A stretch of DNA of 11,104 nucleotides from Kiritimatiellales bacterium (GCA_030625905.1 DAOUQA010000063.1:1-11104); one strand, 5' to 3'; positions 1 through 5,750 are shown, numbered from the stretch's first letter. Translations and numbers: made by a program. Notes: generated from the sequence alone by a model not told the origin.

Positions 1-105
1 CGAACAGGGCCGCTGTCTGCGACAGCCCGTTTATTCCAGATCCCACTCTCTACCCCTCTGACTGACTCTAATGAAATGGGTGGTAAAGAATCTTTCCTTG
101 CCGTC
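1..105 (+). repeat. Long intergenic repeat, copy A (3' side of the GxxExxY gene)
   Basis: This stretch matches positions 681-783 in the same orientation and positions 522-610 in the opposite orientation. Shared blocks include CGAACAGGG at the start, ACTCTCTACCCCTCTGACT in the middle and GGGTGGTA followed by AGAATCTTTC near the end. A small hairpin lies at 12-26 (GCTGTC, loop TGC, GACAGC). The window begins inside the element, so its outer foot (complete in copy C as a further hairpin) is not visible. It lies just downstream of the GxxExxY stop codon and forms the 3' arm of an inverted pair with copy B. I recognise no named element family. Confidence 0.7.
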
Positions 106-130
106 CGGCTCATCGGTTGGCAGAGAAGTC

Positions 131-505
131 TTATAGAACCAGTCGCCTGATTCCATCTTTCAATTTGAGCACATTAAAGTTTATCAGCAACCCAACCTTG
201 CAGTCTGTCAATTTCATATAGGTTATCAGTTGGGCCTCATGGATCGGAGCCAGTTCCTTGACGACCTTTAATTCAACAATCACTTTTCCCTCGACAATCA
301 GATCGAGCGCAAACTCATCATCCAGCACCAAATCCTTGTACTTCAAGTCCAGTCGAACCTGCCGTCTGACTTCAATGCCCTGCAAAGCCAGCTCATGCGC
401 AAGGCTTTTTTCATAGATGCTTTCGATCAGGCCCGGCCCCCAGTAGCTATGCACCTCCATCGCTGCACCAATAATCTTTTCCGTCAAGGCTCGTTCAGCA
501 CCCAT
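131..505 (-). CDS. GxxExxY family protein (PDDEXK_3-like putative nuclease)
   Basis: The 124-residue product carries the family signature GLIESIY at residues 25-31 (G25, E28, Y31). It then has a PD-(D/E)xK-like core with D68 in ALDLIVEG and E78-L-K80 in VIVELK, so the predicted catalytic D, E and K are all present. From knowledge of the family (Pfam PDDEXK_3), a nuclease fold is predicted, but to my knowledge no substrate is established. Length is normal for the family. The ATG at 505 is preceded by a good Shine-Dalgarno, AAAGGAG, 7 nt upstream, which fixes the start. The gene stands alone between inverted repeat copies A and B and shares no operon with hepT. Members of this family are often found among such intergenic repeats (recollection, not checked). 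Family call is firm; function is inference. Confidence 0.9.
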   Translation of the reverse strand: MGAERALTEKIIGAAMEVHSYWGPGLIESIYEKSLAHELALQGIEVRRQVRLDLKYKDLVLDDEFALDLIVEGKVIVELKVVKELAPIHEAQLITYMKLTDCKVGLLINFNVLKLKDGIRRLVL

Positions 506-521
506 AATTCATCTCCTTTAT

Positions 522-610
522 TTTTACCACCCGTTCGCGTTGCTCACTAGAGGACACAGAGGAAGCCAGAGAAAGCCAGAGAAAGCCAGAGGGAGAGAAT
601 AAACGAAAGC
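522..610 (-). repeat. Long intergenic repeat, copy B (5' side of GxxExxY, inverted relative to A)
   Basis: Read on the plus strand it runs TACCACCCGTT, then a CTAGAGG block, then a CAGAGG/GAGAGAATAAACG block. Reverse complements of copies A and C show the same order of words. It contains a 10-nt tandem repeat at 561-590 (GGAAGCCAGA followed by two exact GAAAGCCAGA units) that A and C lack, so the internal part has expanded. It abuts the Shine-Dalgarno of the GxxExxY gene and may carry its promoter, although I see no clear -35/-10 pair. Confidence 0.65.
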
Positions 611-671
611 GATTGAATGGGGAGAACAAAAAAGAAAACGGGTTTACTTTTTTGCACTACCCATCCAATCA

Positions 672-783
672 GACCCTGTACGAACAGGGTCGCTGTTCAC
701 AAACAGCATCGTTTATCTTTTACTCTCTACCCCTCTGACTCCTCTCTAGAGCAACGGGTGGTAGAGAATCTTTCATTGCCGTC
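672..783 (+). repeat. Long intergenic repeat, copy C with double-hairpin foot
   Basis: This is a direct copy of element A, about 680 nt away. Its left foot is complete: an 8-bp perfect hairpin at 672-691 (GACCCTGT, loop ACGA, ACAGGGTC) followed at once by a second hairpin at 692-707 (GCTGTT, loop CACA, AACAGC). The rest carries the shared ACTCTCTACCCCTCTGACT and GGGTGGTA blocks. With A and B it makes three copies within 800 nt around a single small gene. Positions 611-671, between B and C, hold nothing I can name. Confidence 0.7.
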
Positions 784-791
784 TGTAACGC

Positions 792-842
792 AGGGGTCCG
801 GTCTTCGCCAAAGGGGGCCAGGGGTCCCGCCTTCGCCAAAGG
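792..842. repeat. Two direct 23-nt repeats abutting the hepT stop
   Basis: Units at 792-814 and 820-842 match at 21 of 23 positions (AGGGGTCC, then a variable core, then CTTCGCCAAAGG), with a period of 28 nt. The second unit ends at the base before the hepT stop codon (843-845), so the repeat has been placed exactly at the end of the reading frame. No function is visible. Confidence 0.7.
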
Positions 843-1253
843 CTATTCTAAAGCATCAATTTCATCCCTGAATTTACGAAAGTCGCCCAGTCGATTCTTG
901 GCAAGGTCGAACAGGATGGCCGGATCGATCTCCTCATACTGGTGAACGATCAGATTACGAAAGCGGGTGATGTCTACATAGGGCTGTTCGGACTGGATCA
1001 CTTTCAACCGAACCAAAGACTCCATCGCCTCGGCGGCAGTGGCTGCCGGGCCGGCTTTTTCGAGAGCCAGAATCCGCTCTGCTATATCAATCAGGATCTC
1101 CGCAGAAACCTGAAGTGCGCGCTCGGCCATGGATCGAAGAATCCAGCTCTCTTCGAATTCGCCAAACGAAACATCCTGCAAGCTCTCACCCAGCTTCAGG
1201 ATCTGCGTGTCCAGCAGTGCCAGTTTGCGATGAACAATCCCGTTATATTTCAT
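843..1253 (-). CDS. hepT: HepT-like ribonuclease toxin (DUF86 / HEPN)
   Basis: The 136-residue product has the HEPN ribonuclease motif R-x4-H-x-Y as RNLIVHQY at residues 99-106 (R99, H104, Y106), in the C-terminal part of an all-helical protein. In characterised MntA/HepT systems, HepT is an RNase that acts on tRNA or mRNA and is silenced when the partner nucleotidyltransferase AMPylates the tyrosine of this motif. All motif residues are present, so the toxin is probably intact. GGAG lies 7 nt before the ATG at 1253. The gene follows mntA in the usual antitoxin-first order, but with a gap of about 100 nt in place of the usual tight spacing. Its stop abuts a direct repeat. The pair assignment is strong; the RNA target is unknown. 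Confidence 0.9.
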   Translation of the reverse strand: MKYNGIVHRKLALLDTQILKLGESLQDVSFGEFEESWILRSMAERALQVSAEILIDIAERILALEKAGPAATAAEAMESLVRLKVIQSEQPYVDITRFRNLIVHQYEEIDPAILFDLAKNRLGDFRKFRDEIDALE

Positions 1254-1255
1254 TT

Positions 1256-1350
1256 GGATTCTCCAAATCTCGTTAAATCACGGCAAAGCCGCTCGTTGAA
1301 CCCGTTAAAACGCTACGCTCGTATAAATCGTTAATCGTTGGATCTTCCAT
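1256..1350. repeat. Repeat-like spacer between mntA and hepT
   Basis: The spacer is rich in CGTT words and has two adjacent heptamers, CGTTAAT and CGTTGGA, at about 1329-1342. It also has a small hairpin, CGGC-AAA-GCCG, at about 1281-1291. No ORF or clear promoter is visible. Its heptamer pattern resembles, weakly, the longer 7-nt arrays elsewhere in the window. It separates two genes that are usually adjacent or overlapping. Confidence 0.4.
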
Positions 1351-1352
1351 CT

Positions 1353-1793
1353 TCATTCCGCGGCAAAACAAGCCCGGCGATAGCGTCGTTGCTTTTCATA
1401 GTCGAACATCTGGCTTTCGTATTCCCGACAGGTCACCGAGAAGAACCCAGCATACTGTTCCATGTCGCGCGTAAACAGAAGCTTTCCCTTCAATGCCTCG
1501 AAACGATAAACCGGCTCGGTGTCGTTCAGGATGCCGACATCGCACCGCACATCCGGCACCACACTGCGGACGACATCCATGGCCTTTCCGTAGAACCCGT
1601 ACGATGGCTTTTCATAGAGATAAAAAGCCAGATCGAGATCGGAATAGGCCTTCACGGTGCCGGAGACCGACGATCCCATCAAAAAGCAGAAAACCACCTC
1701 GGGGAGCTGCTCTTCCAAAATAGAAGCCAATTGCTCCGAGTCAAAATGTACCGGAACAAAGTTTTCTGCTAAATGTTTTCTTGAGAGGCCCAT
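1353..1793 (-). CDS. mntA: MntA-like minimal nucleotidyltransferase antitoxin
   Basis: The 146-residue product has the minimal nucleotidyltransferase signature GS-x10-D-x-D: G40-S41 followed by D52 and D54 in SDLDL. A likely third metal ligand is D85 in RCDVGI. In the characterised systems MntA transfers AMP to a tyrosine in HepT and so neutralises the toxin; the intact motif suggests this still works. The length is typical. The ATG at 1793 lacks a convincing Shine-Dalgarno. The first 30 residues are weakly conserved, so a slightly later start is possible. hepT lies downstream after about 100 nt. The promoter must lie in 1794-1873, but I see no clear boxes. Confidence 0.88.
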   Translation of the reverse strand: MGLSRKHLAENFVPVHFDSEQLASILEEQLPEVVFCFLMGSSVSGTVKAYSDLDLAFYLYEKPSYGFYGKAMDVVRSVVPDVRCDVGILNDTEPVYRFEALKGKLLFTRDMEQYAGFFSVTCREYESQMFDYEKQRRYRRACFAAE

Positions 1794-1873
1794 GAATTCA
1801 AGATACTGCGACGTTTCAATTAGTCAACGCAAGATAGGGGTCTACATTCCATTACAGGGTGCTTGGTCAGGGG

Positions 1874-2020
1874 TCAGCCTGTGAATTTTAGAATCGGGGT
1901 AACTAGCTCATTAGAAATTTGGAATCCAGATACTTTTAGTTGGTTTACCACACCCGACAAATCCAGAAGGTGTCCTTTTTTATACGCAGCCAGCAAAACC
2001 CCCAACAGATGCGGCCTACG
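1874..2020 (-). pseudogene. 3' remnant of a DUF3368 (PIN-like) toxin gene
   Basis: Downstream of the ERCC4 gene, a different minus-strand frame encodes about 45 residues that look like the C-terminal end of DUF3368 proteins. LLGVLLAAYKKG matches the family's GTLGVLLxAKxxG segment, GFQISNELV matches the GFxLSxEL segment, and the frame closes in a normal stop after LKFTG. The catalytic PIN residues and the whole N-terminal part are missing: upstream the frame becomes the out-of-frame shadow of the ERCC4 gene. A deletion probably joined the ERCC4 3' end to this fragment. DUF3368 proteins are PIN-domain toxins usually paired with a small UPF0175 antitoxin, which is absent here. The call rests on remembered family motifs. 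Confidence 0.55.
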
Positions 2021-2669
2021 TCCATTTCCAAGGAAGAGTCCGGGACGATGAAGCGCCAACCAAACTGCGGATGGCCTGTGCCGTGGGATGGCCGATTCCG
2101 TCCACCTCGGCCAGTTCGTCTTCGTTTGCACGCATGACCGCCTCAATGCAGCCAAAGTGATCCATCAATGCCGCCGCGCGTTTTTTCCCGATGCCGGGCA
2201 ACCCTTGGAGGACGTATAGTCGGCGGGCACGCCTCCCTTTTGGACGGTATCCGAACCGCTGCACGCCGCCTTGTGCGAAACGAACCCCCTGCCCAACGGT
2301 GTAGCGCATTACCCGCACCGTCTCCTCTGGATCCAGCGAACGCAGGACGGGCAACCCGAAAAAGACCCCCAGCGTGACCAGCGCGCCTTGGATCGACTCG
2401 CGGCCAACACCGCTTCTTTCCGCATCGGTAGAGCGTCCCTCCAGGATATAGACGGGATGGGCATCGGTTTTCATCAGAGCCAACGCCTGTTTGAAGAGGC
2501 GCCCATCCACTAGGGAAATGGACAAGTCCTGAATCGTCTTCCGCTCAAACACCCATTGATCGTCGACCCAAAAATCGCCGCAACCAAGCTGCCCGACCGA
2601 AATCCGGTCCTCCTCCGAAAACAGCGAACGGAAGAGTTCCGGTTCGCGGTGGTCGATGACGACGTTCAT
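2016..2669 (-). CDS. ERCC4/XPF-type nuclease with tandem helix-hairpin-helix
   Basis: The 217-residue product has an N-terminal ERCC4 nuclease domain: IDHREPEL with D6, R8 and E9, GDF at 31-33, and the diagnostic ERKTIQD (E42-R43-K44-x3-D48). Two HhH DNA-binding motifs follow, LPGIGKKRAAAL at about 157-168 and VDGIGHPTAQAI at about 189-200. This is the layout of the nuclease half of archaeal Hef/XPF and Mus81, which cut branched or flap DNA, but without a helicase. All catalytic residues are present. Its ATG overlaps the stop of the ORF6N gene in an ATGA (2666-2669), so translation is probably coupled. The last residues run into the DUF3368 remnant junction, so the C-terminus may have been altered. 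A role in repair, in phage or element biology, or in defence are all possible. Confidence 0.88.
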   Translation of the reverse strand: MNVVIDHREPELFRSLFSEEDRISVGQLGCGDFWVDDQWVFERKTIQDLSISLVDGRLFKQALALMKTDAHPVYILEGRSTDAERSGVGRESIQGALVTLGVFFGLPVLRSLDPEETVRVMRYTVGQGVRFAQGGVQRFGYRPKGRRARRLYVLQGLPGIGKKRAAALMDHFGCIEAVMRANEDELAEVDGIGHPTAQAIRSLVGASSSRTLPWKWT

Positions 2670-3211
2670 TCCTTCTTTTTCTTAATCGTATGCTTGAACT
2701 TTAGGACTGCAAAATTCAGCTCAATCGTTGTTTCCGTTCCATTTGTTTCCAAACCCTCATCTAAAACTTCGGCGATTATCTCTCCACTTCGTTGCATGAG
2801 TCCTGTTTGCTCCGAATCGTCCTTTACAACTGACAACGCCTTGACCGTGCGAGCCAGCTCCCTGATTTTGGAAAACGTTTCGATGATCATCAGGGTCGTC
2901 ATGGTCGCCTGCTTGCTTTTTAGAATCGTCGCAAGCATGTACAGTCCTTTTTCAGTAAACGCCTTCGGCAGATAGGGTGAAAACTTCAAGGCATCAAGGT
3001 GGTCAAAAAATTTGACCACCTCTGTTTTCTCCTCCTTCGAAAGCTCGAAAACGTACCCCTCAGGGAATTTATCAACATTATTAGAGACAGCTTGATTCAC
3101 TTCTTTTGTCTCAACGCCATAAATTTTAGCCACATCGCAATCAATGATAACGGATCGATCTCTCAGCACCACAATCACATCTTGAATATCTTCGAGCCGT
3201 ACTACATTCAC
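2666..3211 (-). CDS. ORF6N domain-containing DNA-binding protein
   Basis: The 181-residue product opens with an ORF6N domain (about residues 7-93): the core IYGVETKEVNQAVSNNVDKF is followed by PEGYVFELSKEE and LPKAFTEKGLYMLATILKS. This domain occurs in phage antirepressor-like and KilA-N-related proteins as a presumed DNA-binding module. The C-terminal half is helical and charged and ends in a lysine-rich tail (TIKKKKE), possibly for oligomerisation or nucleic-acid contact. AGAGGT lies about 10 nt before the ATG at 3211. It is the first gene of a two-gene unit with the ERCC4 nuclease, overlapping by 4 nt. It may direct the nuclease or regulate the unit; that is inference. Confidence 0.85.
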   Translation of the reverse strand: MNVVRLEDIQDVIVVLRDRSVIIDCDVAKIYGVETKEVNQAVSNNVDKFPEGYVFELSKEEKTEVVKFFDHLDALKFSPYLPKAFTEKGLYMLATILKSKQATMTTLMIIETFSKIRELARTVKALSVVKDDSEQTGLMQRSGEIIAEVLDEGLETNGTETTIELNFAVLKFKHTIKKKKE

Positions 3212-3232
3212 AATCCGACCTCTTCAGCCCTC

Positions 3233-3259
3233 CCGAAAAGCCATTGCAATGCAATGGCT
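3233..3259 (-). terminator. Terminator-like hairpin between the secreted-protein gene and orf6N
   Basis: AGCCATTG at 3239-3246 pairs perfectly with CAATGGCT at 3252-3259 around a 5-nt loop. On the minus strand the hairpin is followed by TTTTCG. It lies 36 nt after the secreted-protein stop and before the orf6N start, so it would end the upstream transcript. The T run is short, so the call is moderate. Confidence 0.5.
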
Positions 3260-3294
3260 GCTTTTCTTGCGTCCATGGCCCAGCTCTCCTTTTG

Positions 3295-4167
3295 CTATTG
3301 GACAATGGCGCGATAGAAGCCGGCGCTATTGATTGCTTCAACCTCCCAGGTTGTATTGGTTGTGAAGGGAGCCGACAGCGTATTCCAATCGTTGGAGGCG
3401 AGATTATCGCAGCTTTGCAAAACAAAGTTGGCGCTGCTGGCCCCATCGAAAGCGGCAGACACGGACAGCGTTCCACTCGACACATCGATTGCAAGCGCTG
3501 GAACAACCCCGCCCGAAAGCTCGACAACGGTTCCATGAACCACCAGATCCTCGTCGGTCAAATTGCGAATGTAGGTTGCCCCGCTTCCCGACGTGCTGTC
3601 CCAGCCATACAGACGGAAGGAGACCGTACCCGTCAGGTTTTGGTATTTGGCAGCGCTCAGATCGATGGGTGCGCCAAATCCGGATGAATCGGTATCGAAG
3701 CCACCGGTCGCATTTACCGGATAGGCGGATGCGATCTCTTGCCCGGCGGTGAATCCATCGACGCTTGTCATCAGCACAACATTGGAACAGCCTGTACCGG
3801 TGGCCTGACCTTTCATTTCGATGGAATCGAGGTTTAGTTTGTACCCCCCTGCAATCACCAGCGAAAATTCCATGTAGTGGCCGCTTGCAATCGCTCCGGC
3901 CAACGAGTTGGTTCCATCGTCGAGTGAAATCTTGAATCCGTATTGATTTACCGAAGTACTGGGGTTGACTCCATCACCCAGGGTTAGCTGGGCGGAAACG
4001 CCCGCCGTTTCACTTGTTGTTGCCATGAAGGTATAAGGTGGAATATTTGTTTCCAGCCCCGCACCAATATCCAGCTCAACCCCGCTCACATCCCATCCAG
4101 CGACAACATCTGCACGAACTCCACCAACCACTGCAAGCATCCCGACCACCAACAATTCCTTCTTCAT
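3295..4167 (-). CDS. Secreted beta-rich protein of unknown function
   Basis: The 290-residue product begins with a clear signal peptide: MKK, a hydrophobic stretch, and probable cleavage after VRA at residue 19. The mature part opens with AGWDVSG, a start I associate with large families of secreted proteins in Verrucomicrobia and Kiritimatiellota. The body is rich in Ser, Thr, Gly and aromatic beta-strand patterns, consistent with a jelly-roll or carbohydrate-binding-like sandwich. About residues 222-290 look like a separate C-terminal module (LQSCDNL, then NDWNT, ending in GFYRAIV). There is no PEP-CTERM or other membrane anchor. A strong Shine-Dalgarno, AGGAGGT, 6 nt before the ATG at 4167 suggests good expression. 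It is a single-gene unit. No enzymatic motif is visible. Confidence 0.75.
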   Translation of the reverse strand: MKKELLVVGMLAVVGGVRADVVAGWDVSGVELDIGAGLETNIPPYTFMATTSETAGVSAQLTLGDGVNPSTSVNQYGFKISLDDGTNSLAGAIASGHYMEFSLVIAGGYKLNLDSIEMKGQATGTGCSNVVLMTSVDGFTAGQEIASAYPVNATGGFDTDSSGFGAPIDLSAAKYQNLTGTVSFRLYGWDSTSGSGATYIRNLTDEDLVVHGTVVELSGGVVPALAIDVSSGTLSVSAAFDGASSANFVLQSCDNLASNDWNTLSAPFTTNTTWEVEAINSAGFYRAIVQ

Positions 4168-4257
4168 CCTGACCTCCTTTTATTGATTAACTACCAAACG
4201 ATGCCGGCAGAGTATTCAACAAAGGGGACCATGTGAAAACATTTTCTTATTTTATTT

Positions 4258-4274
4258 TTAGTATTTTATACTAA
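4258..4274. promoter_or_regulatory. AT-rich palindrome upstream of the secreted-protein gene
   Basis: TTAGTAT and ATACTAA form a perfect 7-bp inverted repeat around a 3-nt centre, in an AT-rich patch about 90 nt before the start codon. On the minus strand it overlaps a possible -10 box (TATAAA). It may be an operator or promoter core, but there is only one copy and no known consensus is recognised. Confidence 0.3.
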
Positions 4275-4356
4275 TGGTGGTGTTTTTTGCTGTTTCTTTC
4301 CTTTTTTAGGATGGGACGGATAAAGCACATTAAGAACTGTCGTGGCCGGAAAAGGT

Positions 4357-4405
4357 GTAGGGCGGGTTCCATGAGCCCGCCTCCGCGATCAAGGATCACG
4401 GCTAC
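4357..4405. repeat. REP/BIME-like double hairpin with GTAG and CTAC feet
   Basis: The element starts with GTAG (4357-4360) and ends with CTAC (4402-4405). Between them lie two hairpins: GGCGGGTTC, loop CAT, GAGCCCGCC at 4361-4381 (9 bp with one G-T pair), and CCGCGATC, loop AAG, GATCACGG at 4383-4401 (8 bp with one mismatch). A GTAG foot beside an imperfect hairpin is the hallmark of REP sequences mobilised by RAYT (TnpA-REP, Y1 HUH) transposases, and an inverted pair is a BIME. No RAYT gene lies in this window. The rest of the 4168-4489 gap holds the palindrome at 4258-4274, a short CAGTTTT hairpin at about 4405-4420 and heptamers next to the fcl stop. Confidence 0.65.
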
Positions 4406-4480
4406 AGTTTTTCAAAACTGCTCTAAAAAATGCGTCAACCAAGAAATAGGCATCCCCCTTCGCACAGCTACGGCACGACA

Positions 4481-4494
4481 CACTAGGCACTAAG
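4481..4494. repeat. Two heptamers spanning the fcl stop codon
   Basis: CACTAGG and CACTAAG sit side by side across the fcl stop (TAG at 4490-4492). In sense they read CTTAGTG and CCTAGTG, the same words as in the long array before gmd. The fcl stop codon is therefore written in array sequence. With only two units this would mean little on its own; its weight comes from the other arrays. Confidence 0.5.
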
Positions 4495-5707
4495 CGCAAC
4501 GGGACAGGAAATCCCTGTATGCGATCTCTATCCCCTCTTTCATGGAAACCACGGGAGCCCAGCCCAACTTCCGCAGCTTGGAGGAGTCCAGCAGCTTGCG
4601 GGGCGTGCCGTCGGGCTTGGAGGTATCCCACTCGATTCCACCCTCGAATCCGACGACCTTCTTGACGGTCTCGGCCAGCTCCTTGATGGCGAGCTCCCTC
4701 CCGGAACCGACGTTGACGTGCGACTGCACGGTGCCGGTTTCATCCTCGAAGGCGACATCGTCGTAGTCAATGTTTTCGAGCAGGAAGACGCAGGCCTCGG
4801 CAAGATCATCGCTGTAGAGAAATTCGCGCAACGGTGATCCACTGCCCCAGCAGGTGAGGCAGACGCCTTGCGTCCCTGTTGTGGAATGTGGAAGGTTGGA
4901 TGTAGAAGGTGTGATGCCGGATTTTTCCAGCCATTGGAGAAGAACGTCTTTGTGGGATGTGGAATGTGGGATGTCGGATGAACAGGATCCTCCTACCTCC
5001 GACATCCCACCTTCAACAAAGCGAGCCTCAGCCTCAAAGACGCGTTCCAACTCTTCCCAATCTTCATTCATAAGTGCCTTAGCAAGGTGAAATCGCCGGA
5101 TGAATGCCGGTAGCACGTGTGAGTTTTCGGGATGGTAGTTGTCGCCCGGCCCATACATATTGGTCGGCATGGCGGAAATAAAGTTGGTGCCATATTGACG
5201 GTTGTAGGCATCGCACAAACGAATACCGGCAATCTTGGCAATGGCATACGGCTCGTTGGTTGGCTCCAGCGGACCGGTCAGCAGGTGCTCCTCGAGCATC
5301 GGTTGCGGTGCCAGCTTGGGATAGATGCAACTGGAACCAAGAAACAGTAGCTTCTTCACGCCATGCTTGTAGGCCGCATGGATCACGTTGGCCTCGATCA
5401 TCAGGTTTTCATAGATAAACTGCGCGCGGTAGGTGCTATTGGCTACAATGCCACCCACCTTGGCAGCGACGAGCACCACGTATTCCGGTTTCTCGGCCGT
5501 AAAGAAATCATCGACCGCCTGCTGGTTGATCAGATCCAGCTCATCGATCGATTTGCCGATCAGGTTGGTGTATCCGTGCCGCTCCAGCGCGCGCCAGATT
5601 CCGCCACCGACGAGGCCGAGGTGGCCCGCGACGTAGATCCGCGCGTCGCGCGGCAGGCGCGGAGCGCCTGAGGTTGTTGAGTGCTGGTTGCTGGTTGTTG
5701 AGGTCAT
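4490..5707 (-). CDS. fcl: GDP-L-fucose synthase with repeat-encoded insertions
   Basis: The 405-residue product is an extended SDR epimerase-reductase that converts GDP-4-keto-6-deoxy-D-mannose to GDP-L-fucose with NADPH. The nucleotide site is VAGHLGLVGGG (27-37). The catalytic set is visible: S126 and C127 in GSSCIYP, Y154 and K158 in YAIAK, and H197 in SHVLPA. WGSGSPLREFLYSDDLAEA is the family's substrate-region motif. Typical members have about 310-360 residues. The excess lies in a Ser/Thr-rich N-terminal tail (2-20) and in two loops (about 233-252 and 263-276), all three encoded by short-period repeats. The ATG at 5707 is chosen because AAGGAA lies 7 nt upstream and earlier starts run through the neighbouring gene. 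It follows gmd, its pathway partner, after an inserted S23 gene. The catalytic core is intact, so it is probably active. Confidence 0.93.
   Translation of the reverse strand: MTSTTSNQHSTTSGAPRLPRDARIYVAGHLGLVGGGIWRALERHGYTNLIGKSIDELDLINQQAVDDFFTAEKPEYVVLVAAKVGGIVANSTYRAQFIYENLMIEANVIHAAYKHGVKKLLFLGSSCIYPKLAPQPMLEEHLLTGPLEPTNEPYAIAKIAGIRLCDAYNRQYGTNFISAMPTNMYGPGDNYHPENSHVLPAFIRRFHLAKALMNEDWEELERVFEAEARFVEGGMSEVGGSCSSDIPHSTSHKDVLLQWLEKSGITPSTSNLPHSTTGTQGVCLTCWGSGSPLREFLYSDDLAEACVFLLENIDYDDVAFEDETGTVQSHVNVGSGRELAIKELAETVKKVVGFEGGIEWDTSKPDGTPRKLLDSSKLRKLGWAPVVSMKEGIEIAYRDFLSRCA
4881..4922. repeat. Heptamer array inside fcl (loop 2)
   Basis: Six consecutive 7-nt units occur in frame-neutral phase: GTGGAAT, GTGGAAG, GTTGGAT, GTAGAAG, GTGTGAT, GCCGGAT. 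They add up to 42 nt, a multiple of three, so the reading frame is preserved. They encode about residues 263-276 of the fucose synthase, just before the conserved WGSGSP segment. Confidence 0.7.
4952..5010. repeat. Heptamer array and 13-bp inverted repeat inside fcl (loop 1)
   Basis: Four 7-nt units at 4952-4979 (GTGGGAT, GTGGAAT, GTGGGAT, GTCGGAT) run into a perfect 13-bp inverted repeat: 4966-4978 (GTGGGATGTCGGA) pairs with 4998-5010 around a 19-nt loop holding GGATCC. The patch encodes about residues 233-252 (Ser, Gly and Cys rich). It resembles a small copy of the inverted-array layout seen in the intergenic regions. Confidence 0.7.
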
Positions 5708-5750
5708 GGTAAAGTTCCTTGTTGTTAAGTTGTTGGGTTGTTGGTATTGG
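5673..5750. repeat. GTTG-rich 7-8-nt array spanning the fcl start
   Basis: GTTGTT, GCTGGTT and GTTGTTG words repeat every 7-8 nt on the plus strand, on both sides of the fcl start codon (5705-5707). The part inside the gene encodes the Thr/Ser/Asn/Gln-rich residues 2-13; the rest fills the 53-nt gap to the S23 gene. Its orientation is opposite to the CAAC-rich patch at 6258-6281, so the two bracket the S23 gene as an inverted pair. Confidence 0.65.

Noticed and set aside
617..871. Plus-strand ORF through repeat copy C into hepT
   Set aside because: It is composed of repeat element and the antisense end of hepT, with no family resemblance and no Shine-Dalgarno.
1801..1880. Possible transposase-associated remnant (two AGGGGTC words near a CAGGGTGC block)
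   Set aside because: The words are short and isolated, with no matching transposase fragment or inverted ends, so nothing beyond coincidence can be supported.
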